64,000 nucleotides of DNA from Sphingopyxis sp. (GCA_030148985.1 JASBSJ010000004.1:62001-126000), one strand, 5' to 3'; shown: positions 49,721 through 59,887, counted from the stretch's first letter. Notes: generated by a model from the sequence alone, not told the origin. Numbers and translations: made by a program.

Positions 49721-50617
49721 ATGAGCAGGGGATTTTCGGCCGACGACGTGTCGGCGCAGTCCGGCCGCACCTTCCTGGTCACCGGAGCCAATGCCGGGCT
49801 GGGCTTTGAGGTTTCCAAGATTCTCGCGGCACGCGGCGCGCAGGTGATCCTTGCCTGCCGCGATGCGGCGAAGGCCGAGGCGGCGATGGACCGCATCCGC
49901 GCCGACGTGCCCGACGCTTTGTTATCGTCCCAGCCGCTCGACCTCGCCGATCTTGAGCAGGTCCGTGAAGCGGCTGCGGCGGTGCTGGCGGGGCCGCGGA
50001 TAGACGTACTCGTCAACAATGCCGGGGTGATGATCCCGCCGCGCACGCTGACCAAACAGGGTTATGAGTTGCAGTTCGGGGTCAACCACCTGGGCCCCTT
50101 TGCCTTCACCGGGCTGGTGCACCCTCACGTCGATGACCGCATCGTCGTGACCGCCAGCATCGCGCACAAGAGCGGGACGATGGATTACAGCGACCTGTCG
50201 GCGTCGCGCGGCTATCATAATTGGGCGCGGTACCAGATGAGCAAGCTGGCGAATCTGCTTTACATGTTCGAGCTCGACCGGCGGCTGGGCGCCGCGGGGC
50301 GCGCGACGCAGGCGATCGGATGCCATCCGGGCGTTGCGCTTACCGAGCTGCAACGGCATCTGCCGCTGCCGCTCCGCTACATGACCCCGCTCGCCGCGCC
50401 CTTTTTCAACAGCGCGGCGCAGGGGGCATGGCCGACCTTGCAGGCGGCGACGGGCGCGCATGTGCAGGGCGGCGACTATCTGGGGCCGCAGGGGCTGGGC
50501 GAAGTCACGGGACGATCGGGTCCGGCGCGCGCGAGCCGCGCGGCGCGCGATCCGAAACTGGCGCGCGAGCTGTGGGAGCGGTCGGTCGAGCTGACGGGGG
50601 TCGATCCGGGGATTTAG
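49721..50617 (+). CDS. SDR family oxidoreductase
   Basis: RTFLVTGANAGLGFEVSKILAARGAQVILACRD; VNNAGVMIPP; GVNHLGPFAFTGL. Confidence 0.92.
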   Translation: MSRGFSADDVSAQSGRTFLVTGANAGLGFEVSKILAARGAQVILACRDAAKAEAAMDRIRADVPDALLSSQPLDLADLEQVREAAAAVLAGPRIDVLVNNAGVMIPPRTLTKQGYELQFGVNHLGPFAFTGLVHPHVDDRIVVTASIAHKSGTMDYSDLSASRGYHNWARYQMSKLANLLYMFELDRRLGAAGRATQAIGCHPGVALTELQRHLPLPLRYMTPLAAPFFNSAAQGAWPTLQAATGAHVQGGDYLGPQGLGEVTGRSGPARASRAARDPKLARELWERSVELTGVDPGI

Positions 50618-50624
50618 CTTTCAA

Positions 50625-50808
50625 ACCCTCTCCCCTTGCGGGAGAGGGACGTGAAGACTTGGCAGCTTGCTGCCTAGTCGAAGCTGGGTGAGGGGTTGCG
50701 GTCGCAAGGCGACCGCGCGAGCCTCTGGCTCGCAGACCCCCTCATCCAACTGCGCCTAGTCGCTTCGCGACAAGGCTTCGTATCCTTCTCCCGCAAGGGG
50801 AGAAGGTT
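50625..50808. repeat. Composite palindromic intergenic repeat (CCTCTCCCCTTGCGGGAGAGG...CTTCTCCCGCAAGGGGAGAAGG)
   Basis: Long nested inverted repeat between the SDR gene and the ccrM promoter. Confidence 0.8.
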
Positions 50809-50830
50809 TTTCCGCTTTTTTTTTTGCAGT

Positions 50831-50982
50831 GAGTCCCCGTCGCCACACTACCAGTGGTTGAGTCCCCCTGCCGCGGCAGACTCCATATGTCGTGGGGGAC
50901 TCGTTTCGTTCCTGTCCCGTTAACCATTATGACACCGGGAATCCCTAGAATCCTTGGCTTGACGGCGGACTCTGCCGGACTC
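50831..50982. promoter_or_regulatory. Cluster of eight GANTC (CcrM target) sites plus CtrA-like half-site TTAACCAT
   Basis: GANTC at 50831, 50860, 50879, 50898, 50939, 50948, 50968, 50978; TTAACCAT at 50920. Confidence 0.85.
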
Positions 50983-51016
50983 ATCAGGGGCTTCTTTCGA
51001 TCGAAGAGCGGGGTGA

Positions 51017-52159
<1,143 letters not shown>

Positions 52160-52171
52160 GCTCAAAGGATA

Positions 52172-52253
52172 ATCGTCGCCCCCGCGAAGGCGGGGGCCGC
52201 TATAGGCTTTGCGCAAGGTTGCCAGCGGCCCCCGCCTTCGCGGGGGCGACGAT
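52172..52253. repeat. Palindromic repeat element, family A-prime (CGTCGCCCCCGCGAAGGCGGGGGCCGC...GCGGCCCCCGCCTTCGCGGGGGCGACG)
   Basis: Perfect inverted arms with GC-GAAG-GC hairpins; abuts the folP start. Confidence 0.9.
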
Positions 52254-53396
52254 ATGGGGAAACGCATGTTCCAACCGCTGACCAAGCCCGACCTCGGCAA
52301 GACATCGGAGGATGCGCGCGTCTACCTCCGCCCGACCTGCTTCGTCGACCGCCCGCACGAGCTCGACGAGGGCGCGCTGCGCATCGCCGACACGATGGTC
52401 TGGTTCGCCGCGTGGCACGTCAGCTTGCGCGATAATGGCGCGATCCGCTCGGCCATCGTCCCGGTGGCCGAACTCGACGACTGGATCGCGGCGATGCCGG
52501 ACCGACTGGGCGAGGCGGCGCGGGCGCAGCGTGCGGGCGTGGTCCGCCCGCGCGGCAATCTTCAGCTCGGCGCGCGCACGATTCGGCTCGGCGAGCCGCA
52601 GCTGATGGGCATTTTGAACGTCACTCCCGACAGTTTTTCGGACGGCGGCAAGCATGTCGATGCGGTCGCGGCGGCCGATGCGGGCTTTGCCATGGCAACC
52701 GCGGGCGCGGCGATCGTCGACGTCGGCGGCGAATCGACGCGGCCCGGCGCGCCGCTGGTGTGGGAAGGCGACGAGATCCGGCGCGTCGAAGCCGTGGTCG
52801 CGGCGCTGGCAAAGGGCGGGGTCGCGGTGTCGATCGACACGCGCAAGGCGGCGGTGATGGAGGCGGCACTTGCGGCGGGGGCCGGCATCGTCAACGATAT
52901 TTCGGCGTTGCGCTATGACGATCGCGCGATGGAGGTCGTCGTGCAGGCGGGCTGTCCGGTGGTGCTGATGCACGCGCCGTCGGCCAAGAGCGACCCCCAT
53001 GAGGGCGGAACTTACGCCCATGTCCTGTTCGACGTGTATGACATGCTCGCCGAGCGCGTCGCGGCGTGTGTGGCGGCGGGAATCGATCCGGCAAAGATCA
53101 TCGTCGATCCGGGAATCGGTTTCGGCAAGGGGGTGGGCGACAATCTGGCGCTGGTGAACGGGCTGGCGCTATTCCACACGCTCGGCTGCCCGATATTGTT
53201 CGGCGCGAGCCGCAAGCGGATGATCGGTGCGCTCGACAATGAGGCCGCGGCCGACCAGCGGCTCGGCGGGACGATTGCGCTGCATTATCAGGCGGCGGCG
53301 CACGGCGCGCAGCTGCTGCGCGTCCATGACATTGCCGAGAACCGGCAAGCGCTGCGCATCTGGCGCGGTTTGAGGGATGCGGCGTTGACGGCTTAG
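52254..53396 (+). CDS. folP: Dihydropteroate synthase
   Basis: LMGILNVTPDSFSDGGKHVD, VDVGGESTRPGAPLV, IVDPGIGFGKGVGDNLALVN, FGASRKRMIG; start 52254 or 52266. Confidence 0.94.
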   Translation: MGKRMFQPLTKPDLGKTSEDARVYLRPTCFVDRPHELDEGALRIADTMVWFAAWHVSLRDNGAIRSAIVPVAELDDWIAAMPDRLGEAARAQRAGVVRPRGNLQLGARTIRLGEPQLMGILNVTPDSFSDGGKHVDAVAAADAGFAMATAGAAIVDVGGESTRPGAPLVWEGDEIRRVEAVVAALAKGGVAVSIDTRKAAVMEAALAAGAGIVNDISALRYDDRAMEVVVQAGCPVVLMHAPSAKSDPHEGGTYAHVLFDVYDMLAERVAACVAAGIDPAKIIVDPGIGFGKGVGDNLALVNGLALFHTLGCPILFGASRKRMIGALDNEAAADQRLGGTIALHYQAAAHGAQLLRVHDIAENRQALRIWRGLRDAALTA

Positions 53397-53414
53397 CCAA
53401 TCGTCAGTTCACAT

Positions 53415-53492
53415 CGTCATCCCGGCGAAGGCCGGGATCTCACCCTATCGATATGACGCACCGGCGAGATCCCGGCCTTCGCCGGGATGACG
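53415..53492. repeat. Palindromic repeat element, family B copy 2 (78 bp)
   Basis: CGTCATCCCGGCGAAGGCCGGGATCTC...GAGATCCCGGCCTTCGCCGGGATGACG. Confidence 0.92.
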
Positions 53493-53511
53493 ACAGGCTG
53501 GAAGGATGGCG

Positions 53512-54942
53512 TCAGGCCGCCGTATCGATCCCGAGGTCGCTGAGCTTGCGATAGAGCGTCGAGCGGCCGATGCCGAGGCGGCGGGCGACTTCGCTCATGC
53601 GGCCGCGGTAATGGCCGATCGCGAGGCGGATCACATCGGCCTCAATCTCTTCGAGCGGGCGGAGGTTGCCGTCGGGCAGGTAGAGCGTGACGCCGATCGC
53701 CTCGCCATTGATTGCAACCTCGCCATCGCTGGCGTTGCCGCCGCCGAGCGTCGCCTCGATCGCGCGGAAATCGGCGGCGGTGAGGACGTCGGTCGTGCTG
53801 GCGACGGCGGCGCGGAACAGGACGTCCTGAAGCTGGCGGACATTGCCCGGCCAGGCATAGGCAGCGAGCAGGCGTAGCGCGTCGTCGGTAATCCCGATCG
53901 GCCCCATGCCGGGCAAGCCGCCGATGCGCGCGAGCAGGTGGCGCGCGAGCGGGCCGACGTCGCCGCGGCGCTCCGAAAGTGAGGGCAGGGTGAATTGCGC
54001 GCTCGACAGCGCATAAAACAGGTCTTCGCGGAAATGTCCCGCCTCGATCAGCTTGTCGAGCGGGCTGGCGCTGGTGGCGATGATGCGCACGTCGACCGTC
54101 TGGCGGATCGACCCGCCGATCATCTGGACTTCGCCCGTGTTCAGAAACTCGACGAGCTTGGCCTGCGTTTCGAGCGGGATGCATTCGACATGGTCAATGA
54201 TGATGCTGCCGCCGTCGGCCTGCACCAGCCGACCGACCTGGCGGTCGAAGGCGCCGGGGAAGGCGCCGCGTTCGTGGCCGAACAGCCCCGATCCGATCAG
54301 GCCCGGCGACACCGCCGAACAATCGACCATGACGAGCTGCCCGCGCGCGCGCGGGCTGGCGCCGTGAATCGCGCGGGCAAAGACTTCCTTGCCGGTACCG
54401 GGCTTGCCGTTGATCATTACCGGCACGCGCGCACGCGCGGCCTTGGCGGCGATGGCGAGCGCGCTGCGGAAATTGGGGCTCGACCCGATGATTTCTTCGA
54501 ACGCGAGGGGTGCGCGCAGCTTTTCGGTGAGCGGGCGCAGTTCGCCCTGCGGGCCGCTGTCGGCCATCACGCGGTCGAGCGCCTCGAGCAGCCGGTCGGG
54601 CGCGATCGGTTTCTGCACGAAGTCGCTGGCCCCGGCGCGCATCGCCGCGACCGCGACCTCGACGCCGTTGCGCATCGTGATGACGACAAGCGGGAGCGCG
54701 GGGCGCCATCGGCGCAGTTCGATCACGAATTGGGCGATGTCCATGCCCGGCGCGCCCTGATCGACGAGTACGGCGTCGAGCGCCATGCCTTCCTGTGTGC
54801 CGAGCTTGGCAAGCGCGGTATCGGTGTCGGCGGCGATCATACTGCGCCAGCCGCCGCGCGACACGAGCGCCGACAGAAAGCGCTGCTGTGCAGGCTCGCT
54901 ATCGACGATCATCACCATTCGCGTGTCGCGCGTACTTGCCAT
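53512..54942 (-). CDS. Sigma-54-type response regulator with variant AAA+ motifs
   Basis: Receiver VMIVDSEPAQQRFL...AVLVDQGAPGM; GKPGTGKEVFARAIHGASPRARG; GLFGHERGAFPGAFDRQVG; GGSIIIDHVE; Fis HTH MSEVARRLGIGRSTLYRKLSDLGI. Confidence 0.9.
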   Translation of the reverse strand: MASTRDTRMVMIVDSEPAQQRFLSALVSRGGWRSMIAADTDTALAKLGTQEGMALDAVLVDQGAPGMDIAQFVIELRRWRPALPLVVITMRNGVEVAVAAMRAGASDFVQKPIAPDRLLEALDRVMADSGPQGELRPLTEKLRAPLAFEEIIGSSPNFRSALAIAAKAARARVPVMINGKPGTGKEVFARAIHGASPRARGQLVMVDCSAVSPGLIGSGLFGHERGAFPGAFDRQVGRLVQADGGSIIIDHVECIPLETQAKLVEFLNTGEVQMIGGSIRQTVDVRIIATSASPLDKLIEAGHFREDLFYALSSAQFTLPSLSERRGDVGPLARHLLARIGGLPGMGPIGITDDALRLLAAYAWPGNVRQLQDVLFRAAVASTTDVLTAADFRAIEATLGGGNASDGEVAINGEAIGVTLYLPDGNLRPLEEIEADVIRLAIGHYRGRMSEVARRLGIGRSTLYRKLSDLGIDTAA

Positions 54943-55181
54943 CGTTTCGAATCTGCCCCCTGGAGCGCGGTGGATATGGTTGGTGTCGTGAACGGCCTGT
55001 GTATCGGCGATGGGTAAAAGGGCGATTAAGGCCATTCGCCTTTTGCTGTGCATCGGCGATCGGGCCAAACCGGCTATTGAGCATCGCCATGGGCGTGGCT
55101 AAGACCGGCGCGACGGCCGATTCTGGCGATACCGGGCGGCGCGCTGGGCGCGGTCACCGGGACGGGTGAAGGGGAAAAGCA

Positions 55182-55304
55182 ATGGCACAGCAGGAAATGA
55201 AAGCGGCGAACGAAACCTATTCGGGTTTCCTCAGCCTGCTCAAGGTCGGATCGATCCTGACCGGAATCGTGACGGTCGTCGTCGTCCTCCTGATCGCGTC
55301 CTGA
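55182..55304 (+). CDS. aa3-type cytochrome c oxidase subunit IV-like small membrane protein
   Basis: 40 aa MAQQEMKAANETYSGFLSLLKVGSILTGIVTVVVVLLIAS*; not in the ORF track; precedes pntAA. Confidence 0.75.
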   Translation: MAQQEMKAANETYSGFLSLLKVGSILTGIVTVVVVLLIAS

Positions 55305-55314
55305 CCTGTCCGCG

Positions 55315-56436
55315 ATGCGCATCGCTGTCCTGAAGGAGCTCGCCCCCGGCGAGACCCGCGTCGCCGCGACCCCCGAAACCGTGAAGAAATTCATCGGGCT
55401 GGGCGCCGAAGTTGCCATTGAATCGGGGGCAGGCGAAGCGGCGTCGGTCGCCGATGCCGACTATGCCGCCGCGGGCGCCAGCGTCGGCGATCGTGCCGCG
55501 ACGCTGAAAGGTGCGAACATCATCCTCGCCATCCAGGGGCCGGACCCGGCGAGCCTCAAAGGCTTTGCCGAGGGCGCCTGGCTCGCCGCCGGACTCAACC
55601 CCTTTGGTGAACGCGCGCGCGTCGATGCCTATGCGAAGCTTGGGATCGAGGCGCTGGCGATGGAGTTCATGCCGCGCATCACGCGCGCGCAATCGATGGA
55701 CATTTTGTCGAGCCAGGCGAATCTGGCCGGTTACAAGGCGGTGCTGATGGCGGCGAGCGCCTATGGCCGCGCCTTTCCGATGATGATGACCGCCGCGGGC
55801 ACGGTGAGCGCGGCCAAGGCGTTTGTCATGGGCGTCGGCGTCGCGGGCCTCCAGGCGATCGCGACCGCACGGCGCCTGGGCGCGCAGGTCAGCGCGACCG
55901 ATGTGCGCTCGGCGACCAAAGAGCAGATTCTCTCGCTCGGCGCCAAACCGATCTTCGTCGAAAATGTCGCGGGGATCGAGGGCGAGGGCGCGGGCGGCTA
56001 TGCCACCGAAATGTCCGATGAATATAAGGCGGCGCAGGCCGAACTCGTCTCGGCACACATCGCCAAGCAGGACATCGTTATCACCACCGCGCTGATCCCC
56101 GGACGCCCCGCGCCGCGGCTGATTTCGGACGCGCAGCTCGCGACGATGCGGTCGGGCAGCGTGATCGTCGACATGGCGGCCGAAAGTGGCGGCAATGTCG
56201 AAGGGTCGGTGTCGGGCGAGGCAAAGCGCATCCACGGCGTCACCGTCATCGGCGCGAAAAATATCGCCGCGCTGATGCCCGCCGATACCAGCGCGCTGTT
56301 CAGCCGCAACCTGTTCAACTTCCTTTCGGCCTTCTGGGACAAGGAAGCGGGCAAGCCCGTGTTCGACGAGGAAATCGGCAATGCTGTGCGGCTGACGCAG
56401 GGCGGCAAGGTCGTGAACGAGCGGTTGTTGGGATAA
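55315..56436 (+). CDS. pntAA: NAD(P) transhydrogenase subunit alpha part 1
   Basis: MRIAVLKELAPGETRVAATPETVKKFIGLGAEVAIESGAG; RITRAQSMDILSSQANLAGYKAVL; VGVAGLQAIATARRLGA. Confidence 0.95.
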   Translation: MRIAVLKELAPGETRVAATPETVKKFIGLGAEVAIESGAGEAASVADADYAAAGASVGDRAATLKGANIILAIQGPDPASLKGFAEGAWLAAGLNPFGERARVDAYAKLGIEALAMEFMPRITRAQSMDILSSQANLAGYKAVLMAASAYGRAFPMMMTAAGTVSAAKAFVMGVGVAGLQAIATARRLGAQVSATDVRSATKEQILSLGAKPIFVENVAGIEGEGAGGYATEMSDEYKAAQAELVSAHIAKQDIVITTALIPGRPAPRLISDAQLATMRSGSVIVDMAAESGGNVEGSVSGEAKRIHGVTVIGAKNIAALMPADTSALFSRNLFNFLSAFWDKEAGKPVFDEEIGNAVRLTQGGKVVNERLLG

Positions 56437-56443
56437 TCGAAGC

Positions 56444-56809
56444 ATGGGCTTGTTCAGCGCCGGCGACATCGACGTTTCGCGCGCGCAGGCGGAGTTTCAG
56501 GCGTGGCTGATCGACGGCGAGCAGGTGCTCGCCGCGTTCCGCACGATTCGCGACACGGTGCTGCTGACCAATTATCGCTTCATTTTCGTCGATGTGCAGG
56601 GGCTGACGGGATCGAAGAAGGATTTTCAGAGCATCCCGTGGCGTTCGGTGACGCGCTTTTCGTTCGAGACGGCGGGCACCTTTGACCTTGATGCCGACAT
56701 GAAGGTCTGGGTTTCGGGCGCCGCGACGCCGCTTGAGATCAAGATTTCGCGCAAGAGCGACCCGCAGCGCATCCACCAGCTGATGGCGCGCCTGATCGTC
56801 AGTCGCTGA
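56444..56809 (+). CDS. PH domain-containing small protein
   Basis: 121 aa; IRDTVLLTNYRFIFVDVQGLTGSKKDFQSIPWRSVTRFSFETAGTFDLDADMKVWVSG. Confidence 0.8.
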   Translation: MGLFSAGDIDVSRAQAEFQAWLIDGEQVLAAFRTIRDTVLLTNYRFIFVDVQGLTGSKKDFQSIPWRSVTRFSFETAGTFDLDADMKVWVSGAATPLEIKISRKSDPQRIHQLMARLIVSR

Positions 56810-56906
56810 CGATAATTAAAAATGGCCGTTTTTGGCCTTTTCTTCGTCGGTCGGCTGGCTACTATGGGACCTTAGCCCATATGTTTGAACAACCGGAGAT
56901 TGCCCG

Positions 56907-57515
56907 ATGCCGCGCGCGAAGCTTGTCGCTCTTCCCTCGCTTGTCCTGACCATCGCCCTTTCGTTGACCCTTGCCGCGTGCAGCAGCGAGCCCGAAACGA
57001 CGACCAAGACGGAAACGGTCGGCGATGCGATCGGCGCCGACGCGGCGGGGGGCGGGATGGCCACCGACAAGACGATCGCCGACAATATCGCGGCGTCGTC
57101 GATTCACACGTCGCTCGCCGCGGCGCTGACGCAGGCCGGTCTGGCGCAGACCCTGTCGGGCGCTGGGCCCTTCACCCTCTTCGCCCCGACCGACGCCGCC
57201 TTTACGCAGGTCCCGCCGGTGACGCGCGACGGCTGGATGCGCCCGGCGCAGCAGAGCGTGCTGGCGGGCGTGCTCAACTATCACGTCGTCCCCGGCAAGC
57301 TCACCGCCGCGGACCTTGGCGCACAGATCGACGCCGCGGGCGGGCAGGTCACGCTGCAAACCGCCGACGGGCAGGAATTGATGGCGCGCAAATCGGGCGA
57401 TTCGATCCTGCTGACCAGCGCGTCGGGCAACAAGGCGATCGTCACGCAGGCCGATGTCGAGCAGGCGAACGGCGTTGTGCATGTGATCGACGCGGTGCTG
57501 TTGCCGCGGATGTAG
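56907..57515 (+). CDS. Fasciclin domain lipoprotein
   Basis: Lipobox LTLAACSS; LSGAGPFTLFAPTDAAFTQVP, VLNYHVVPGKLTAADL, ANGVVHVIDAVLLPRM. Confidence 0.92.
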   Translation: MPRAKLVALPSLVLTIALSLTLAACSSEPETTTKTETVGDAIGADAAGGGMATDKTIADNIAASSIHTSLAAALTQAGLAQTLSGAGPFTLFAPTDAAFTQVPPVTRDGWMRPAQQSVLAGVLNYHVVPGKLTAADLGAQIDAAGGQVTLQTADGQELMARKSGDSILLTSASGNKAIVTQADVEQANGVVHVIDAVLLPRM

Positions 57516-57589
57516 GTGGTTTGCCTTCTCCGTCCCCGCATGGTGGGTGGGTGAGGGAGGTTTCGACCAAAAACGGGCGTTTCCTTGAT

Positions 57590-57662
57590 CGTCATCCCGG
57601 ATTTGATCCGGGATCCACGACGATGGCGCGGCTATGGATCCCGGATCAAGTCCGGGATGACG
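57590..57662. repeat. Palindromic repeat (CGTCATCCCGGATTTGATCCGGGATCC...GGATCCCGGATCAAGTCCGGGATGACG)
   Basis: Inverted arms with internal hairpins CCCGGAT-TTG-ATCCGGG. Confidence 0.88.
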
Positions 57663-57700
57663 AAGGTCAGGGAGCGACCGAAGACGGACCTCTCGATCTT

Positions 57701-57804
57701 CGTCACCCTGAACTTGTTTCAGGGTCCATGGCCCGGCCGTTTCCTCCGGCGCAGCGCCGGATCAGAGGTCAGGTCATGGATGCTGAAACAAGTTCAGCAT
57801 GACG
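57701..57804. repeat. Palindromic repeat (CGTCACCCTGAACTTGTTTCAGGGTCCATGG...ATGGATGCTGAAACAAGTTCAGCATGACG)
   Basis: Inverted arms with internal hairpins CCTGAACTTGTTTCAGG and GCTGAAACAAGTTCAGC. Confidence 0.88.
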
Positions 57805-58013
57805 GACTTATAGGACAGCTCACCACCCCAAAACCGACATTCGATCACCCAAGCCACGGCCAAAACCTTCGGAAACGAAATTTAATGTCCCGTCGCGCCC
57901 ACATTCCTTGCTTCACGAAACATCGGCGCTTCATTTTTGACAGCTTAGGAGTCGACAGGCTGGCGTCGCCACGGCAAGAGGTGCGCCAAGCGGAATCAGC
58001 AGGGGAGCGCGCC

Positions 58014-58295
58014 GTGGATTTTATCGCCATTTTTTCGATTTTCGTGCTGGCGTGCTTCGTCGGCTATTTCGTCGTCTGGTCGGTGACCCCGGCGCTGCAC
58101 ACGCCGCTTATGAGCGTCACCAACGCGATTTCGTCGGTGATCATCGTCGGCGCGCTGATCGCGGCCGCGGCGGCGGGATCGGCTTCGTCGAAATGGCTGG
58201 GCCTCGCGGCGGTGGTGATGGCGAGCATCAATATCTTCGGCGGTTTCGCGGTCACCGCGCGTATGCTCGCGATGTACAAGAAGAAGGAGCGCTGA
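58014..58295 (+). CDS. pntAB: NAD(P) transhydrogenase subunit alpha part 2
   Basis: GTG start; [51 protein letters not shown]. Confidence 0.92.
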   Translation: MDFIAIFSIFVLACFVGYFVVWSVTPALHTPLMSVTNAISSVIIVGALIAAAAAGSASSKWLGLAAVVMASINIFGGFAVTARMLAMYKKKER

Positions 58296-58296
58296 G

Positions 58297-59781
58297 ATGG
58301 AATTTCAGTCGATCCTTGCCGCCGCGGCTGGCGGCCACGGCGCCGTAAACCCCTGGGCGGCGATCGCCTATCTGGTGTCGGGCGTCTTCTTCATTCTCGC
58401 GCTGCGCGGCCTGTCGTCGCCCGCCTCGTCGCAGCGCGGCAACCGCTTCGGCATGATCGGCATGACGATCGCCGTCGTCACGACCTTGCTCACGCATGTC
58501 CCGCGCCTCGACGGCGGAGCGCTCGATAATATCGCGCTGATCGAAATTCTCGCGGCGATCGGTATCGGCGCGGTCATCGGCATCGTGATGGCGCGCCGCA
58601 TCGCGATGACCGCAATGCCGCAGCTCGTCGCGGCGTTTCACAGCCTTGTTGGTCTGGCCGCGGTGGCGGTTGCGGCGGCGGCCTATCTCAACCCGCAAGC
58701 GTTCGGCATCGCCGATGCGACGGGGCAGATTTTCACCGTCAGCCGGATCGAAATGGGGCTGGGCATTGCGATCGGTGCGATCACCTTTTCGGGCTCGGTC
58801 ATCGCCTTCCTGAAGCTCAACGGCAATATGTCGGGCGCGCCGATCATGCTGCCGGGGCGACATGTCATCAATCTGGGCACGCTCGCCGCGATCATCGGCC
58901 TCGTCGCCTATTTCACCTTCGACCAGTCGCCGTGGGTCTTCTGGACGGTCACCGCGCTCAGCTTCCTCATCGGCTTCTTGCTTATCATCCCGATCGGCGG
59001 CGCCGACATGCCGGTCGTCGTGTCGATGCTCAACAGCTATTCGGGCTGGGCCGCAGCGGCGATGGGCTTTACCCTCGGCAACACCGCGATGATCATCACC
59101 GGCGCGCTCGTCGGCTCGTCGGGTGCGATCCTGTCGTACATCATGTGCCGCGCGATGAACCGCAGCTTCATCAGCGTGATCGCGGGCGGCTTTGGCGGTG
59201 ACGATGCTGCCGCGGGGGCGGGTGGCGCGAAGGAACAGCGCCCGTGGAAGCCGGGCAGCGCCGATGACGCCGCCTTCCTGATGAGCCAGGCCGAAAATGT
59301 CATCATCGTCCCTGGTTACGGCATGGCGGTCGCGCAGGCGCAGCACGCGCTCAGGGAAATGGCCGACCTGCTCAAGAAAGAGGGTGTGAACGTCAAATAT
59401 GCGATCCACCCGGTCGCGGGACGAATGCCGGGACATATGAACGTGCTGCTTGCCGAAGCGAATGTGCCGTATGACGAGGTGTTCGAGCTGGAAGACATCA
59501 ACGGCGAGTTCGCGCAGTGCGACGTCGCTTTCGTCATCGGTGCGAACGACGTCACCAACCCGTCGGCCAAGACCGACAAGAGCTCGCCGATTTACGGGAT
59601 GCCCGTGCTCGACGTCGAAAAGGCGAAGACCGTGCTGTTCGTGAAGCGCTCGATGGGCGGGGTCGGTTATGCCGGCGTCGACAATGATGTGTTTTACATG
59701 GACCAGACGATGATGCTGCTCGGCGATGCCAAGAAGATGGCCGATGACATTGTGAAAGCGCTAAACGGCAGCGGGCATTGA
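58297..59781 (+). CDS. pntB: NAD(P) transhydrogenase subunit beta
   Basis: SGWAAAAMGFTLGNTAMIITGALVGSSGAILSYIMCRAMNRSF; VIIVPGYGMAVAQAQHALREMADLL; HPVAGRMPGHMNVLLAEANVPYD. Confidence 0.96.
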   Translation: MEFQSILAAAAGGHGAVNPWAAIAYLVSGVFFILALRGLSSPASSQRGNRFGMIGMTIAVVTTLLTHVPRLDGGALDNIALIEILAAIGIGAVIGIVMARRIAMTAMPQLVAAFHSLVGLAAVAVAAAAYLNPQAFGIADATGQIFTVSRIEMGLGIAIGAITFSGSVIAFLKLNGNMSGAPIMLPGRHVINLGTLAAIIGLVAYFTFDQSPWVFWTVTALSFLIGFLLIIPIGGADMPVVVSMLNSYSGWAAAAMGFTLGNTAMIITGALVGSSGAILSYIMCRAMNRSFISVIAGGFGGDDAAAGAGGAKEQRPWKPGSADDAAFLMSQAENVIIVPGYGMAVAQAQHALREMADLLKKEGVNVKYAIHPVAGRMPGHMNVLLAEANVPYDEVFELEDINGEFAQCDVAFVIGANDVTNPSAKTDKSSPIYGMPVLDVEKAKTVLFVKRSMGGVGYAGVDNDVFYMDQTMMLLGDAKKMADDIVKALNGSGH

Positions 59782-59788
59782 CCCGAAT

Positions 59789-59866
59789 CGTCATCCCGGC
59801 GAAGGCCGGGATCTCGACCTCGCGTTGGATAGCAACGGCGAGACCCCGGCCTTCGCCGGGGTGACG
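59789..59866. repeat. Palindromic repeat element, family B copy 3 (78 bp)
   Basis: CGTCATCCCGGCGAAGGCCGGGATCTC...GAGACCCCGGCCTTCGCCGGGGTGACG. Confidence 0.92.
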
Positions 59867-59887
59867 ATGAAGGGATAAGTAGCACCA

